A stretch of 62,241 nt of DNA from Amanita rubescens (GCA_015039365.1 WION01000305.1:1-62241), one strand, 5' to 3'; positions 1 through 12,706 are shown, counted from the first letter of the stretch. Made by a program: numbers and translations. The notes: generated from the letters alone by a model not told the origin.

Positions 1-911
1 TGCGTGTAGGATGGGTGAGATTATATCCATATTTTTTGATGACATACAATAGTGGTCGCTATGACATGCCCATTCGGGGAACTGAGAAACATCGTAGAAA
101 AAGCGGCAATACTGGTGAGGGCGTATAATAAACACGACTCGGCGATAAAACGGATTGCACAACGGGCAAAGCGTCGAGACAAAGTGTTTCTCCAGATTCG
201 AAATACGATAGCAGCTTTAATTTGAATTAACACCATATAATGCAGCATAATCTATTCACTTACAGGTTGCATATATGTTTATGACGATGTTAGCAGCATA
301 AAAGGATTCCTCTAGTGAATTAATCTGATTGCGCAAAGTGATGGGTTCATTTCCTGCGAGTTTGTAGATCATGGCGTCCCACTGGCAGTACGCCATTACG
401 AAAAGATTTGATATGTTGTATAGGAATAAGAGGAGAGGAAGGAGGATGATTCGCCATGATCTATTGTAAACTGTCCAACAACGGAAGATCTAACACAATA
501 TCATGAGTACCCGGTAATTCTTTTTGCGCAGTCACAAACCAAGACACAGTCAGTTGTAATTAATGTTAATGTTTCTATAATCGACTGGAGAGCTGGAGCT
601 CAGCCCATGTATAATTCAATTATTGGATTGCATACATTGATGATCGCGAAAGATATCGCGGTAGGGGTTGTGCCATCATGATGAGAATAGCTGAACACTT
701 TTTGCAGACCGACGCAGAGGGCCGTTACCGTGAAAGCAAAGTGGATGAGGGTAACGATTAAGAAGGGGCGTTGAATGGGCTTGCGCAGGGTCCCACCATC
801 GTCCGAAATGATGAGCCATCGTAGGCACAGGAGAAACGAGACGAAATGTACGCCCGCTAAGGATGCCTCCAGGGTTATCGCGATGATATCTGTCTCGATT
901 TCTGACAGCAT
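1..911 (-). CDS. Multi-pass membrane protein of an expanded Agaricomycete family, copy 1 (3' end outside window)
   Basis: Three exons are readable on the minus strand. Exon 1 starts at the ATG at 911 and encodes two hydrophobic helices around a conserved RWLIISDDGG loop; it ends near 647 at a GTATGC donor. Exon 2 (about 490-265) opens with IFRCWTVYNRSW followed by a leucine-rich helix; exon 3 (about 219-56) carries RIWRNTLSRRFAR and another helix, then a GTATGT donor. The last exon lies beyond base 1. The hydrophobic pattern and the RCW-x-V motif fit a large family of predicted 7-TM-like proteins common in mushroom-forming fungi; its function is not known to me. This copy shows no internal stop and may be functional, unlike the two related copies further right. 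Confidence 0.6.
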
Positions 912-2448
912 TTTGCGCCTAACTTCGACGTCTAACTTGTCCCTAGCATTTATACTGTGACCCTTCGGAACAAAATTAGCAACATATCAGGTAGGCGCAC
1001 AGCACAATCCCAAACTTCAAGTTATCAGCAACACCATTACTGGTACCGAACATGAATGTGACTTTGACCCTTTGACTCCACACCAGTGCTTGATGAAACA
1101 GGGGCCAATCCAAGTGCGCGGTAGTAGTAATGTGCTGAGTTAACCAAAATACACCCTCAAATCGAGGGAAGAGGCTCTTGCGAAGCCAAGAGGCGCCGCA
1201 AGATAGTGTAGCGCTCGCATGACATCCTACTTTCTCATTCATCGAAGCCAGCTTTCAGATAGTAGAGTTAGAGAGCTTCATGTAGTTCTTGATTGCATTC
1301 AATTCTCGCGGGAGATAAGTGGAGTTTCACTAGCTTGCGTAACAAAGGTATCTTTCGGTATTTGCCGGCGATTTCTAATTCTATGCTCCAGGAGGACTGC
1401 AACACGCCTTGGAGATTCGACGAACCGCAGGTCCGCATATAACAATCATCCCTTTGGAGAAACCAAAATCTTTCCTGAATGTCTATCACCGCCATACCTT
1501 TCAATAGTTCTGCAGCGATGCACTGCATTCGCGATCGAACGCGCACCGACTACGCCCTTCCAATCACCATCGGTGAGTAACCTCCGAGACGCATAGCGTG
1601 AACCACTTCACTGTGTTAACCACCCTTAAATCCGATGTACAACGTTTTACCTGGGGTCTACTATCAATCGGATAGTGGACTCATGATGCAGTTCAATCTC
1701 TCAAGAGAACTCTTCTCGTAAAGCTACGCAGTGCCTCCTGCTCAGTTTCAGGCTTACTCCAAGTTTGCTCACCAACATGGGGGGCCTAACCGAAGCCTGG
1801 GCCCTGAAGGCCATGCATTTATGATATTTCCGAATGAGCAACTTCAACCTCACTTCTCCCTGCGGCTCAAACACACATGCCATATTTAGCGAATGCCTAG
1901 ACGTTGTGGTCCATACCAGCCATGGTTCCCGATCCTGCTGGGAAGGACGGGTACCCCGATGAAAGCGTACCGCTGTATAACCGCACACTCAGCCTGGACG
2001 ACATCGCTAGACCCGACGACCCAATGAAACAATAAGCCGAGGTCGAAGATGCAAATGCCACGGAAGCTAGCAGCTTCTTGATGTGCCTGCTGCGGCAAAT
2101 CACCGTCCAGCAGTGGGTTGCCAACCAGGGACAGGATATAATTGGGCCGAAACGTAAATGCTTTACTCTGTACACACGTACCTCTATCATGAACTGGTGG
2201 TTTGTCGAGTTTTGACTCTTGACCTTTGTCGACCGGTCTCCACATTGTGGTTGTGTTCACGTTGCGGCTCAAGGAAGGCACCAGATAAATATATCAGCCG
2301 TCTGGTAATATATAGGCATGCGTATCTAGTACTAACAAGGCGAAAAACAAAAGGTCTGAATACATACGTCGGAGAAAGAATAACTTCGCACTCATCGAGT
2401 TAAGCAAGAGGAAGGGAAATGAATTCAGATCGCCTACATGACAAACTT
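912..2448. other. No convincing gene; 5' flank of membrane-protein copy 1
   Basis: About 975-1240 resembles the flank upstream of copy 2 (about 3610-3820), including a shared segment ending in GACATCCTACTT, so it was duplicated with the gene. Open frames between 1250 and 2400 are short, overlap on both strands and match nothing I recognise. No RNA gene or clear promoter was seen. Confidence 0.4.
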
Positions 2449-3553
2449 TCAAAGCCCTTCTCGGGTTGACTCGGCAACCGTTTTCGAGTTGTGGTAAGGC
2501 GTGGCCGGAATGGCGCGTTCAATGGTTGAGTCACCAACAAATGCAGGCAGTTCCTGTTCTGGATTAGCCCTACTTTGTGCCACCCGGGTTAATATGAGAT
2601 TGAAAGCGATTCCTGCCATACGAGTATTCTGCGTGCATAGGTGAGATATAGTGATCCTGGCAGCGTTCAATTCGTGATGACATACAATAGCGGTCGCTAT
2701 GGCATACGCATTGCTACTGCTGGTGCCAAAAGCGGCGACGCTCGTGAGAGTGAATGATTCAGCGATGACACGAATTGCAGAACGGGCAAAGCGTCAAGAT
2801 GAACTACTTCTCCAGATTCGAGAAATAAGCAGCTTTGATTTCACTTCGAATCAATATCGTAGAAGAGCCAAGGCAACATAATATATTCACTTACATGTTG
2901 CATATATGTTTATGGTAATGGTAGCGGCATAAAAGGGTACCATTAGTTTTGCATTATCACTCTGATTGTGATTGACACCGATGTCATTTCCTGTGCGTAC
3001 ATAGATGGTATCCCAATACGTTGTTGCAAAAATAATTGATATGTTGTATGACAATAAGAGGAGGTGAATGAAGGCGATTCTCCTGATCTGTTGTAAACCG
3101 TCCAACAGCGGAAAATCTGATACAAGATCGTGAGTACCCGGTGGTGATTAACTTTGCTCAGTCACAAACCAGAACACCATCAGTTATAATTAATGTTAAT
3201 AATTCTATAATCCACTGCCAGTGGAGAGTTCAGCATATGAATACTTCAATTCTTGGATTACGTACATTGGCAATAGAGATAGATGCCAAAAGGATACCAA
3301 TAACAGGGGAACCTTCAAGCTGAGAATTGAATATTAATGTTTTTTGCAAACCGAACCCGAGGGCTGTGACTGTGAAAGCAAAGAGGGTGACGGTAATGAT
3401 TAAGAAGGGCCAATGAATGGCTTTGCGCACGGTCCCGCCATCATCCGAAAAGACGAGCCACCGCAAGCACAGGAGAAACGAGGCGAAGTGTACTCCCGCT
3501 AGGGATGCCTCCAAGGTCGTCACGGTGACATATGCTTCAATGTCGGATAGGAT
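2449..3553 (-). pseudogene. Multi-pass membrane protein family, copy 2 (decayed)
   Basis: This is a tandem relative of the gene at 1-911 with the same exon order. Exon 1 (about 3553-3282) has LRWLVFSDDGG, exon 2 (about 3120-2893) has IFRCWTVYNRSG, then exon 3 (about 2840-2690) and a last exon with LNAARITISHLC to 2449. The codon aligned with the start of copy 1 is ATC instead of ATG (3553-3551), and exon 3 contains an in-frame TGA where copy 1 encodes Arg in SRRFAR. Both point to inactivation. The last exon shows what the missing 3' end of copy 1 should look like. Confidence 0.6.
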
Positions 3554-4035
3554 TCTAAGTATAATTTCAACATTGGGTGTTTATGCTGTGACTCGTCGAA
3601 AAGGTGTCAGAGCGAATGACGCATAGCCATGTAACTGGGAAACGATAAGGCAATTCAATCCCATTATCAGCAACATCATACCGGTATATCGCTTAACTTT
3701 ATAATTAACCCTTTGCCACCCCCACGGTGCTTGATGTAAAAAGATCTGTTCCTGCGCGGGCTGTGTCGAGTAATATCATTGCGTATCACTGTGACGCTCG
3801 CGTGACATCCTACTTCTTGCACTAATGATTCATCACGAAACTGTCTACTACAAATATATACTGCCCATTCAGTCCAACGTATTCAATCACAATATAGATA
3901 TGAAGAACAATAGAACGAAAAAGCGACGACGAATTGACAGGCGAAGTCGTAGAGCCCTTCTTATGAGGAGAAGGCTGATTCTGAGTGGTGGCGTGGTATG
4001 GTTGGGCCCGTATGTTGAACGGTAGAGTTACCGAA

Positions 4036-4966
4036 CGCTAATGAAAACATTCGGTCTTCTTCCAGTTTAGCTCCGTTTGCGCATCCCGAATCAATATGAG
4101 ATTGTAAGCAACTCCGGAGACAGGGAAATTCTGGGCGCATGGGTCGCGCGGTATTAAATTCATTGATAACGGCACAATGACATTTGTTATCGGGAACGCG
4201 CCTCGGACTTTGAGGAACACCACGCAAACCACGGCGACACTCGTAAGGGCGTACAATAACCCCGGTTCAGCGATAACACGGATCGTGAAACGGGAAAGGG
4301 GTCGAGACAGAGTTTTCCAGATTTTAAATATAATAGCAGCTTCAGTGTAACACAGGATTAGTATGCAAAATGCAGAGTAATCCCGTCACGTACCTGTTGC
4401 AATAGGTTTAGGATCATGGTACTGACGGAATACGCCCCTTGTAAGGCATAAAGTACGTTAACAACGTGCGCTGTCGAGGCTCTCGAGATACAATACGTTA
4501 TCGCGAGAGGACTCGAAAAGTTGAATAGCATTAGGAGGAGGGGAAAGACTGATGTGCCACGATCGATTGTAAAGAGTCCAACAACGGAAGATCTGATAAA
4601 ATGTTTTCAATATCATAGGATTGACTTTGTTTTATTCACGAACCAGGAAACCTTCAGTTATAATTGGTAAAAACAATTCTATGAATTTCTGGAGAGAGTT
4701 TAGCGTGATAATGGTTTAACTTTTGAGCTACTTACACTCATAACAGTATACACCTGGTCACTAATAACTTTTGTTGAAGAACAAGGCCGAGGTCTGTCAC
4801 AGCAAAACCAAAGAGGACGGGGCCATTTTATACCCTTGCGCATGCCCCCACCATCGTCTGAAAAGGCGAGCCATCGTATGCACAGAAGGAACGATGCGAA
4901 ATATATGCCAGTTAGGAGCCCCTGCGTAGACGTCGCTATGATATCTGTGTTGCTGAGCGAGGACAT
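4036..4966 (-). pseudogene. Multi-pass membrane protein family, copy 3 (decayed)
   Basis: A third tandem copy. Exon 1 from the ATG at 4966 has LCIRWLAFSDDGG but has lost the following helix through an internal deletion or frame change after GIKWP. The exon 2 counterpart (about 4590-4390) begins IFRCWTLYNRSW and then needs a one-base frame change to continue into a hydrophobic helix. The last exon (about 4256-4036) carries YALTSVAVVCVVFL. The copies are head-to-tail, which fits local tandem duplication followed by decay. Confidence 0.5.
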
Positions 4967-6860
4967 TTCGTGTGCAGGGCCAGCTTGTTAGGACCTAGTA
5001 CTAATATTTATCCTGAACCTGGACGAACCAACGTTAAGTAACACAGTTCTCGCCTGTACGATCACGGATTTTAAGTGGGCGAGCTGATGATGATCAATCA
5101 TTGCACAGACTCCAAAATCATAGCTGATCGACGATCCGCCAGCCATGGATCAGTATTGGAAGTAACGGAAGCGCCGTAAGGTAATTGGGAAGGTAACAAT
5201 CACCCATGCAAGGCTTTTCTGAACATTAGCCACGAATTTTGCATTCAAATCCAATACCCACCTCTTTTGTCTAGGGTGAGTTACGAAAGGAACGGGGTAT
5301 AGCTCGCTGGGATAGTACGAGAATAAACCGAAGGTTTGATTATCAGGCCGTCTGTTGGCGCGCTCCCAATATCACGTCCTCATCGTATTTCTATCTCTTT
5401 CCTTCCTTCCTAGACAAAGATTGTATAAATATCATCGAGAAGATGTTATAGCTGTAGGCGCTTACGCTCGTGATATTCAAGGCACTAATGCCCGACGAGC
5501 ACGGCAACTATGAGGAGGAAGGTCAACGAAAATAAGTGAAGCTGTAACTGCTCTCTGAATAAACGCAACCCGTTCTCCAGAGATCAGGCGTAAAGTTCAG
5601 GGTACCACATGTGCTCTTTCCAATTTAGAACCATTCCTGTAGGCGCTTAAGTTCATGATGATAGTGGCGTACTGATGCCCGGCAAGCACGGCGAGGGCTA
5701 AAAGCAACGAAAGGTGGGGCTGTAACTGCCTCTTTGGACCGTGGCATCGGATATACGCGGCGTGGACAAGAATAGGACGACCTGTGTGAAAGATTTCCCA
5801 TCACGCACACATGGCGGTGTGTTCAAAGTTTCATTAATTTCATTGTTCATATACAGGGGATAGGAGCACGAAATCTGCCCGATCACAGTGATCAGTGCAA
5901 ATTGATCCTTCCATGTGAAGGTGGTGCAGAGTTGGATTTGGGATAAGGAGCACCTTGTATTACGCACCGATATAGGTATAGTCTTTGTTCAGAAACGATA
6001 ATTGACCTAACGTTAACGTTATACTTCCTATAAACCGTTTTTAGACGAGCCGAACAATCAATGACTGACGCAATCGGATTCACTTGGTTGTAACACAGTA
6101 CAAGTTGTTTTTACCTTCGATGCATAAACCGTTCCTCTTGTGGCGCTTCTCAATCAAGAGAACCTCCGGGAGGCAGACATGCTTCAGGTATGAAGCAGGA
6201 GGCAAACTTTTATTGAATTCAGATGCCAAGCCTCGGAGACGCGTACTATTGCCGTTGTAAATTACAGCTTAGGCGAGTTCATAAGTGAAGCTGTTCAGAG
6301 GCTGCCAAAGGTTCATTTGGTATGTCTCCGTCGATAAAGGCTTCGTGGATGCTTCTGAAAAGCAATCATTTATACAGAGATCAGGCGTAAGGGTCACGAT
6401 ACCGCATGTGCTCTTTTCATTTTCTTATTTGAAGCGCGTAATGTCCATCTCAGTTGACAGATTTTCCCGTTCCGTGCACTGACAGAAAGTTCTCGGTCAT
6501 GTTTCTCGGGACAGACGAGCCACTTTGGTATGAGAACAAGGTGCTTGACATGAACGATAAGCCTTTGCCACCTGTGCGCTTGGTGTCAAAACACTCGTTC
6601 CTGCAGAGATAGAATACACTTTATTCAGCAAATAGGGTGATTACTTTGAACTGGCTTACGGTTATGATCGTTCCTGGGAAAGGAAACACTTATTTTCGTA
6701 GATACACGAGACCAATGAGAAATAACGGGGTAGTAAAACAAATCGTCTCCGGGGGATCCAAGTATTAGTAAAATACAGTGTAAGGTTACATGCAAGTCAG
6801 ACGGAGATAAACAGATGCGCAAAAGAGAGCAAAGCAAGAGGAGATCAAATGAAGAACGTG
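4967..6860. other. Gene-poor stretch with degenerate repeated segments
   Basis: No intact gene is visible. Two diverged units of about 100 bp lie at 5454-5560 and 5638-5738 (both contain TGTAGGCGCTTA). A second motif (AGAGATCAGGCGTAA) occurs at 5579-5628 and 6377-6426. Read on the minus strand, the 5638 unit gives a short hydrophobic stretch, so these may be further eroded members of the membrane-protein cluster; that is inference. Confidence 0.35.
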
Positions 6861-9419
6861 TTAGTACGGCGGCGGTGAGGTTATCATCCTCATCCCGCCC
6901 TCGTTTTCGTCGAGGCTGTTTTGCAGGAAATTGGTTGTCATTCGATATCGTGGGTGACGCAACGTCGTTGAAGCTTTCATCCGCTTAAGGGTAGAGTTGG
7001 TCATGTGAGGTGTGTAGGTAGCTGCAGCTGACGAGACGTTTGAAGAAGTTGCCGGCAAGGTAGAAGACGAGGAGCCTTGAGACTGTTGCCGTCGTCGTTG
7101 AGGTATCATTTTGTGCTTCTTCTGAGGTGCGGAGGCTGGTGTATTCTGCAGAGAGTCGTAGTTGAGGGTTGCCCTAGTGCTGGCGTACGGATTCGTGACG
7201 GACGGTAGGGCGCTTGAGTAAAGTGTTCCTCCTTGGCTTAATGGAGGCGGTCCATCGCTTGTTGTTGTGATGAAGGTGAAAAATATTTGGTGGGTTGCTG
7301 GCAGAATTATCGGTCGATAGAGCAAAACTGAACGTGACATAACTTTGACTCTCACGTAATTGTGCAGTAAACTTTTTCAACGCCTCTGCATATAAAAAGA
7401 GGTTATTAGCAGCTGAACGCTAGTCGATTTGTCATGGTACTGACCAAGCGGCCCCCGATTGTTCTCGTTAGAATACACGATCGGATCAGACATTTGTCCC
7501 ACATTTTCCCCAAGCTGTGCATTTACCCAGTTGTGATAGTATCAAGCTAGCCGTTGCAGAGAACTTGCCTCGAGACACCGCATAGTGGCTTGAGGGATGC
7601 CAAATGCGTTGATAGGTTCCTCGGGTATCAGGCTTCGCTCAACCAGAATTCTCGGCTCTTCCCATTTGGAACCCTCGTCCTGCTGCAGCTGCATGCCGTT
7701 TATCGGCTTGCACGATCGTCGAGTCGGACGAGCGCAAATTCAGTCAATGTATCGACCGAGATGGATTTATCGTGCTTCTGGGCATCGAACTGCAAGTTCT
7801 CAAATTTGAGATGACTTTGGCGACCTTGGAAGGAGGCTGTTATATCTGGGGTGGCAGTTGCGGATTGCGATACGACAACGTGTGCAGTCATTGGGCCTTT
7901 CAGTGTGACCGTATACCCGTTGTTATAGTGATATGTCCAGGTTGCCGAGAGACACTCGATGAAGCAATGATTAGGGCCACGAGTAGAAGATAGTTCTCTG
8001 GCGCCGTCTAGGGACATCGTCATAGATTTGACTCCTGACTAGGTAGTGACTTGGAAGAACCGTGGAAGTATTGGCACGCCGATGTCTGCTAACAAAGTTT
8101 AGCGACGAACGGGATCATCACCTGATATGACCTACCGAAAGGTTTCGCTTCTTCACGTTGATTATTCTTCCATAATACTATTTTCATAATGGCTGTAGGA
8201 GTGAAGTACTCTTTGATGCATTCTTCCCACCATGATCGGTGCAATTTCTGACGAACGGTCAGGTCCTGAACTCGAAGGATGAAATTCAGCGGACATTTGG
8301 GCTGTCACTTGGCGAGGATGGCGCTGAACTGGAGCAATCGCTGGATGCCTTGCCCTGAACCAAGTCCCGGAACCCTGATTTGGAAATGTCAGGAAACGTG
8401 ACAGAAGAGGCATCGGATACGTACATGTTAGCTCGCGGTTGAACAGCAAAGTTGTTGTCTGAAGGATCAGTAGTCGGGAGAGAGGGTGGCGCTCCCGAGA
8501 GTCCCTGGGGTGCTATTGGCTGCTGGGGCGGTCTCGGAGCAATGGTGACAGGTCCTGAGCCAATACTAGGATGCACGAGCTGTGGATTGGTTGGAGCAAG
8601 GGGCATCCATGAAGGTCGTTGAGATTGTGCAGCGATGGGGTCGTTTTGGCGGGGCGAACTTTGTTGGTGAAAACGCAGTTGAAAGGGTGGTTGCAGTGAA
8701 GGATGTAGATTGGGTTGATATGGTGGACGCGGAAGCTGGATATTGGAAGGACTGACAAAAGTGTCTTGCGGTGCGCTCATTTGTTCGAGCTGCTGCGCCG
8801 GCGTCAACTGAAAGCCGGGTCTAGTAGGGGTGTTACCTGTATGATTGATCATTGAACCAGGCATAGACGGCGGTATGTTCGAGTTCTGAATTGGGGAATA
8901 TGAATACTGGGCATTATTTGCGACTTGGGTGGTGGTAGGGCCTTGGAAGAATTGGGAGCTCGGAAAGCCCATGGAGAACATGGCGTTGTTCTTGGCGTTG
9001 TCTGGAGTCGTGCGAGTTCGGTTAACGGGAGTCTGTGAAGGGCCCGGAGGGATGTTGCCCATTGGAGGCTGCATGCGCTGCTGGGGTTGATTTGGGTACC
9101 GTGGGTTCATGGTAAGGTTGATATTACCGGGAGGGAGACCGGTGATGTGGCCAGGGGTTGGATTGAGGGCCTGTGGCTGAGGGGGCACAGGGCGACGGTC
9201 TAGGTTTGTACCGAGCTGCGAGGGGCTTGTGGGCTGTCTCATGATCTGCTGGATGGGAGGCTGCTGGATGGAACCGAAGCGGGGAGGATTCTGAGGATTT
9301 GCGGTAAACATGGCCATTGGAGGGTTCTGGGACTGAGCGGCGGGCGGGTGGCCCACGTGGGACTGAGATTGCTGGGCGGATTGGGGCGGATTCTGGATGT
9401 TGGGAAGATCAAATGGCAT
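6861..9419 (-). CDS. LIM-domain-binding (LDB/SEUSS/Adn1-type) transcriptional co-regulator, with an in-frame stop
   Basis: Spliced minus-strand gene. Exon 1 encodes a Gln/Pro/Asn-rich N-terminus; the ATG at 9419 (MPFDLPNI) is a reasonable start but the frame is open to 9569. Downstream exons give the conserved LIM-binding core: GQGIQRLLQF; WWEECIKEYFTPTAIMKIVLW; IGVPILPRFFQV; ATWTYHYNNGYTVTLKGP; LKFENLQFDAQ; NAFGIPQATMRCLE; then GPLEALKKF and a Ser/Gln-rich tail. Family members bridge LIM or Flo8-type transcription factors and control adhesion and development in fungi. Two oddities: a TAG at 8041-8039 inside the core, where the family usually has Gln, and a GC-AG intron (7568-7515). The join near 7735-7685 is uncertain: it needs a weak 50-nt intron or a frameshift. 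The family call is firm; whether this allele is functional is open. Confidence 0.7.
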
Positions 9420-9544
9420 CGCGCCCTGTCGAGGCGAATGGACGCGACGGTGGAGAACGGTGGGCGTCTGTAAGCCCACGTGGCCATGTAACGCCGGAAG
9501 ATCTCCGAATTCTAATCTTAGGCTGGTCCTCCAACTTAGTACAC

Positions 9545-9978
9545 ATGCATCTTTATTCAATCGTCGCATTCTTCATATTAGCGCACACTGTGTGTGCGTT
9601 ACCAACCTCAGTCGCGTCCCGCAATTCCAACTTCCCCGAGCAAACTCCTGAAAGCGGGTCGAGTGTGTTGGGTAGACGAACGGGAGATGACTACCAGCCA
9701 CCGCCTGTAAGCAATCTTTTTCTGTCATTTATCTCGCACCTTCAAAGGCCCTCGATTTCGTTTAGCAAGGATATCACCAAGGGGAAAATACTCAAACAGC
9801 GAACGGTGGGGAATTAAGAAAGAATGGGCTCGGCAGGGTTCAGGGGCCAGTAATCGAGTCATGGTTCGGTTCCTTGCAACAACGGCCAAAGAAGCCGTCC
9901 GAGAAGTGGTTCAAGCTTTCTCCAGGTCTGCGAGTAAAAACACGCTGCATGGTACAATTACCGTATCAACGGACATAG
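9545..9978 (+). CDS. Small secreted protein, two exons
   Basis: Exon 1 (9545-9706) encodes a classic signal peptide: MHLYSIVAFFILAHTVCA followed by a likely cleavage site, then a Ser/Pro-rich stretch ending in DDYQPPP. A 59-nt intron (9707-9765, GTAAGC...TTTAG) joins in frame to exon 2, which adds a basic, Gln-rich tail (ESWFGSLQQRP, EKWFKLSPGLR) ending at the TAG at 9976-9978. The predicted protein is about 124 aa and has a single Cys in the mature part, so it is not a cysteine-rich effector. It is divergent from the LIM-binding gene, with about 125 bp between starts. I recognise no domain. Confidence 0.5.
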
Positions 9979-10162
9979 TACGTGCACATATTTTTTTAGC
10001 TGTCTTGGATGGTTTCTAACCATAATCTTATAAGCCGGTAGCTAGGGGGTCGCACAATGGTCATAAGTAGCAATGTTATTCTGAGTACTACTCCGCTGGA
10101 ATAGTGATTTTCTGCTTTAGTCGGTGATATCCTTCTGGCTTCACAACGTAAGAAAAGAGTAT

Positions 10163-10792
10163 TCAGAATGGAATTTCTTGACCATCGAGTCTGACGGCAA
10201 TATCAGCCAGCTCTTCCCATGTTTTCATGTAAGGACGCAGAAGCATTTGTAGCGCGCGGGAGCGATAACATTCTCTATCATTCCCTAAATGCAAAATTAT
10301 TTCGTACTTGCAGCGTTTGACCATCATTCCTATTTCCTATTATTGCATTTGTTATATATGTACACGACACCAAACCTCAGAAAAAACGTAAGGCAGCATT
10401 TCTTTTTTATAAAAAATGCCTGCCCAGGGAAACAACAGGAGCGTACCTTGGTCAACGCTATCGATCGAGTCACTATCTGTCTCTTCGATAGTATCCGCAT
10501 TACGCAAAGGGCCAAGACTAGGACCAAAAGAAACAGAATAACCAACGTCGAAGGTCGTTAACGTAGAATCACTCAAGGTGGCAAAGGACTCGGATCAGCG
10601 ACCGGTACAATTGTGGTTGTTGTTGCTGCTGTTAATGCGGAAGAACTTGCGGAAAGATGGTCTGGCGCTCGGGATTGGAACACAGATGGCTGGCATAGGT
10701 GAAAGAACAGGCAAAGAGGCATCAAAGTCGAGGTAGTGGGACAGCTGCTGTGGTCCATGTGCTTGATACGCGTTCGCATCCAACCACTCCAT
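10163..10792 (-). CDS. Hypothetical protein, two exons, with an in-frame TGA
   Basis: Exon 2 (10284-10163) encodes a helical, plausible C-terminus (RALQMLLRPYMKTWEELADI, then a stop). It joins in frame through a 161-nt intron (10446-10285, GTACGC...TTTAG) to an exon with FDVGYSVSFGPSLGPL and an acidic Ser/Asp run. The same frame continues upstream to the ATG at 10792 (MEWLDANAYQAHGPQ) but crosses one TGA near 10600, after HNCTGR. Either the start lies elsewhere, an intron is missed, or the gene is damaged. No domain recognised. Confidence 0.35.
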
Positions 10793-12690
10793 CGATGACG
10801 ATAACCGATCCGTCAGCAGAAACGTTTAATCCTGCCCCGCGTGACGACGACGACGCCAGGGTGAGCCACGCCTGAGCTGGTGATCGAGCTTGCTTGCCTG
10901 CTGTCACGCATGGGTGTATACATATAAAGTCCGCTGACGATCTTGGATTTTAGGCCGCATTAAAGGATGTGTTGAGGCTGTGATTGGGGTTGCGGCCGGG
11001 GTGATAGAGATAGGTGGCACGGTTTAGGCTAGAGTCATGGCGGGAATCTTCTTCGCTCCACTTTTCTGGTTCTTTCCAACCTGCCAAAGTCCTTATCTAT
11101 CGACGTAGGAATTCACCATAGCGACGACGCGATCCACACGAGACCTAGGTTGGGTCCATCGACAATGGTCGTAGGACGTCACGAGCCATTCTCGACGAAT
11201 TCTCTGGCCTGCCACTGTTGGTGAGCTGTTAGACATGGATGGACAGTACTCGGATATCATCCAAACATCGAGGTTGAGGGACACTGCCCAGAGCGTGCGG
11301 TGTGATGTTGGAAATCGTTGGGCGTCGGTGGGCAAGAGATCATGGGCAACGAGTCCCGGTAGCGGTTCTAAGGTCGGTTGTGAGTATATGGAGAGAAACA
11401 GACGCACGTACTAGCAGGGGCCACGTCAGCATCAGCATTCATCCCATTGAGCCCGAGATCGAATTTTCATGCGGTGGAAACAATAAAATATTGAAACAAA
11501 AATCGTCGACAAAGTAGGGCTTGGCAGCCAACCTAAACTACCCAGCGGCCGGCTTCTGATTCGACTCGTGATCAGCTACTACTAATAAAAATACTACTAA
11601 TCATACTCAACGCAAAGGGTCGTTCCCTCCCGGACGAAGTGTCCGCTAGGGCGCAAACCACATGGTGACGTTCACGCGTACATTGACCTCGTTCACCCTG
11701 CAACTACTACAAAGCCTGGGCTGACAATGATGCTGTCCCTCCACGTTTAACGCATTGCCCTTACCCTGGACTCGGACGTGCTGCGTCATACTTGGAAGGT
11801 CGATCCCAAATCTGGCATCGCGTGACGAAGGTTCAATGCCATAAAAGAATGATACGCCGTCACCAGGAGCGATCTCGATGCTCGCTGCGGTCGATTACGA
11901 TCAACGGCCTCAAGAATTGATACGCAGTCCGCTCAGCTGACGTTGTGGCTATTTTTGGAGATGCAAAGACTTGCGTTTAATGACTCGATCGGGGATTCCC
12001 GAGGGACGATCGCAGATAGTAGGATCAGAAGCTCCAGAAGAATGTTTCCGGGATGACATTCTGCGAATGTCGCTGCCCAAGCTTTTGCGGAATCGGAGAA
12101 GGAGAGGGAAGATAGGGAGTATACGAACGCCGCGGTATTGAATTGTGAATGATCGTGGGTTATCCCCTTGACGATCGCGCTCATATTATTGGAACGGAGC
12201 CGACAGTCATATCCCGATAGTCAGGTCTCCGGTGAGCGGTGCTCCGATAAACGCACAGCTTGCCACTACTCGTAGTCATTATTATTGATTGGGCATACGT
12301 TTATTTTTGACTTGTTTGATCCTGACAAGCGGTGGGAATTTGACGCTGGCTGTGCAAAAGATAATCGTTCAGGGGAAGCATGGGAGCCGCAAAAGGCAAC
12401 GCACGGGTCGAGTCACATTTAGTGACGTACTACTATTAAGGCAAGTTGGGCAATGGAAGTAAGAGCGGAAATGGCACAAGACCGATATGCTTCACAAGGA
12501 TCGAAGAGGGGGCCGTAACCAGGATGGCTAATTGTTCCAGTTGAGCGGCGAATTAGGCAGTGCTACGAGTAGAGTAGTAACCACTGGCATGTGAATCAGT
12601 ACTTGGCAGCTGCCACAGTGCCACTGGACAACCTAGGACAACCTATGACCCTTTTTGGGTCTCCTTGCGCGGTGTTTCTTTCCCGCCAGC
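10793..12690. other. Intergenic; no well-supported gene
   Basis: Nearly 1.9 kb with only short open frames. The best is an 83-codon minus-strand frame at 12184-11933 starting MSAIVKGITHDHSQ, with no relative I know and no convincing splice partner. No tRNA or tandem repeat was seen. Confidence 0.3.
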
Positions 12691-12699
12691 GCTAGGTGG

Positions 12700-12706
12700 T
12701 ATATAA
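12700..12706 (+). promoter_or_regulatory. TATA box of the BTB gene
   Basis: TATATAA lies 51 bp upstream of the BTB gene ATG at 12757, a suitable distance for transcription to start in the short leader between them. Confidence 0.55.
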
